DNA from: Siniperca chuatsi
Taxonomy: Eukaryota; Chordata; Actinopteri; Centrarchiformes; Sinipercidae
NCBI RefSeq assembly: GCF_020085105.1
Contig: NC_058056.1
Coordinates: 17,727,429 to 17,791,428, forward strand
Direction: 5' to 3'
DNA length: 64,000 nucleotides
Position 1 is the first letter of the stretch, and every line of letters starts with the position of its first letter. The translations under genes were made by a program, and so were the position numbers. Positions 62,041 to 64,000 of this stretch are shown here, piece after piece. The notes below the pieces were generated by a model. The model was given only the letters and a program-made list of their open reading frames with translations. It had not been told where the DNA came from and searched no databases.

Positions 62041-64000
62041 GTTTTTTTCTGAGCAATAATTGTGACTGGGCTGTTGTCTTTATCTGCTGGTGGTCAAAGC
62101 AAGTCAGCTTTCAGTTAACTCTTAGTAACATTAGAATAATAGAGTTGGAATAACGCAACTTCTAAACATGACCTTTGTTTTATTCTTCATGGCTACAGTA
62201 GATTTCTCCCAGTGAGTAGCATGGTAAATTGCAATCAAACGCAAGCTTTCAATAATTGTAAACAATCCGCAATCCTAATTATATAGACTATACTTTTAAC
62301 TGTTTAAAGAATTCAAATATAGAGCAAGCAATTCCACAAAATATAGCCAAGTGAGAACCTACACTGCTAAGACACTGTTTCCACCATGACAAAAACGGCT
62401 GCTGAACAGCACCTCAAACCATTTTTGTCAGTGATTTCCTGTCCTTTGTCCTTTACTCTCTGTCAGAACAACACAGAGAATATGAAACTTGATCTGATTC
62501 CTTCCCAAGGTATTTCTGTTTCAAAAACATTTTGAAGGCAGAGGAAAAGTACAGAAGGTCCAGAAGAGGAAGCAACACCAGTTTGATGCTGTCCATGGTG
62601 CTGACAGGCTACAGATGCCACTGAATGGACAGCTGCACTAAAAACTTTACTATTTAATTGATAAAGTCCTCGGGGTTAACAGGTATGTCAGTGGTTTCAT
62701 GCCTTAGGATAAGCCTGCAGACCTGCTAAAATACCCTAGTCCTTTAAAATTGATGTGGATTACAATAACATTATATAATTGACAAATCTGGAAACCTTCT
62801 GCAGAAGCTTTGCCTGGCTTCTGCGCAACAAAATCTTTGTTTTTAACTGATCTATAATTAGAAAACCTTCACAGGTGGAACAGAGTAACATCCATGTTTG
62901 GTTTTGTTGCAGAGTTGTCAGACAACAGAGCATGTGGTAGGTTGTAGAAAGAACGCTTTTCAGTGTATTTTTCCCTACAAAAACAAGTATGGATGCACTG
63001 CATGACATACAGAAACACAGCTGTTTACTGTGTATGTGAAAGCTTGTACCTGGAGTCAAGCAAGCCTGCCAGATATGGGAAAAAGTAGAGTGTGCTGTTG
63101 AAAAAAGTGCCATGCATGTGCACACCCCCTGTCCATGTTATATAATGGGACTGTTGATGGCTGGCATCATTATCGAGCCTGTCTATGCCAGTCTAAAAAT
63201 ATGGTTCAGGACTCCAACAGTATGTGGCATTTATGTAACTGAAGAGAACAGGAGAGAGGTTTGGATCACACGCTGTTTCTATGACAGTCCAGAGCCAATG
63301 TGACAGAGAGGGCGGGTGAGGAGGAAAGATCCAGACTCGAATAAAAAGAGAGAGTAGTGGCAGAGGTGTGGAGGAGGTGGAGGTACCTCAGCTCCATTAT
63401 CATGCACATTTTAGATATCCCTGCAAGGGCCACTTGCAAAGAAACTTTCACTTGTCTGCAGCATATTTCTTCGAACTGTGGTTCATCTTCTGCTAATGCA
63501 ACATTATGTTACATAAACAGCCTTCTGCAGTTTAATTTTACAACCCTTAAAGGTATTATCCCAATAAAGCATATTGCACACTAACAGCAGTCTGAACTGA
63601 AGTGAAAGTGGAATTAAATTCAATTTCAACTTGTATTTCAATTTATATTTTGGCTTTAAAGGCCCTCAAAACACTCAGTCAGCTTCTTACTCTGAGTGAC
63701 ATGTTATGGATTAAACATTGTGTATGTCTGCTCTAAAGTAAGCTGCAATTGTAAGCTACCTACAGTAAGAGCATATCTTTTACTAACTCCATTATTTTGT
63801 GGGATTACAGGTAACTTGCAGGGGATAAATCTAACCTCTATGTTGCTGTATTGATTTGATCATTTGATAACATTTTAATTAAATTTTTATTCATAATACT
63901 GGAGCTACCTGGTCTCACTCTGCAATACAATGAAGGGCCTTCTGCATGGATTAGCAACTGGTGAGGATGCTGATTTTAGGTGGGACATACGCCGCTTTAG
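62041..64000. other. Intergenic to window end, nothing recognised
   Basis: Several open frames of 60-120 codons occur (for example 62760-63125, minus) without splice sites, domains or homology that I recognise. Confidence 0.5.

Overview
This window is nuclear DNA of a teleost fish, most likely a percomorph. The evidence is vertebrate genes with short GT-AG introns in a compact AT-rich genome, and several dispersed repeats that I recognise from percomorph genomes. I see no bacterial, plasmid, viral or organellar features and no CRISPR array.

Layout on the + axis: (1) 1-4390, the last ten exons of DYNC1H1 (+). (2) 6091-7950, a small unrecognised serine-rich gene (-) with an E2F-type site at its promoter. 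(3) 8668-15097, WDR20 (+), complete. (4) 17925-22257, the MAPK-like kinase MOK (-), complete. (5) 23207-32169, NEMF (+), complete, 32 coding exons. (6) 33761-37115, KLHDC2 (-), complete. (7) 38466-43756, POLE2 (-), complete, with what looks like a U12-type AT-AC intron. (8) 44198-45780, a decayed partial duplicate of KLHDC1. (9) 46509-52785, KLHDC1 (+), complete. (10) 54123-55377, cystin-1 CYS1 (-), complete. (11) 55400-64000, a gene-poor stretch carrying a nested IS630/Tc1-like transposon remnant and another dispersed repeat. I assembled the spliced models by hand from splice sites, reading phase and remembered human orthologues. All nine complete models give coding lengths divisible by three.

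The genes do not form one pathway. NEMF (ribosome quality control, which makes C-terminal tails on stalled chains) lies next to KLHDC2 and KLHDC1 (Cullin-2 receptors that read C-terminal degrons). MOK and CYS1 are both cilium-associated. POLE2 and KLHDC1 are divergent neighbours, as in human. The window joins blocks that are separate in human: DYNC1H1-WDR20-MOK (14q32), NEMF-KLHDC2-POLE2-KLHDC1 (14q21-q22, with an internal inversion) and CYS1 (2p25).

Nothing here qualifies as an unknown multi-gene system. The best leads are the unrecognised E2F-linked gene at 6091-7578, the AT-AC intron in POLE2, the KLHDC1 duplication with its deletion-fused exon, and two nested transposon insertions.
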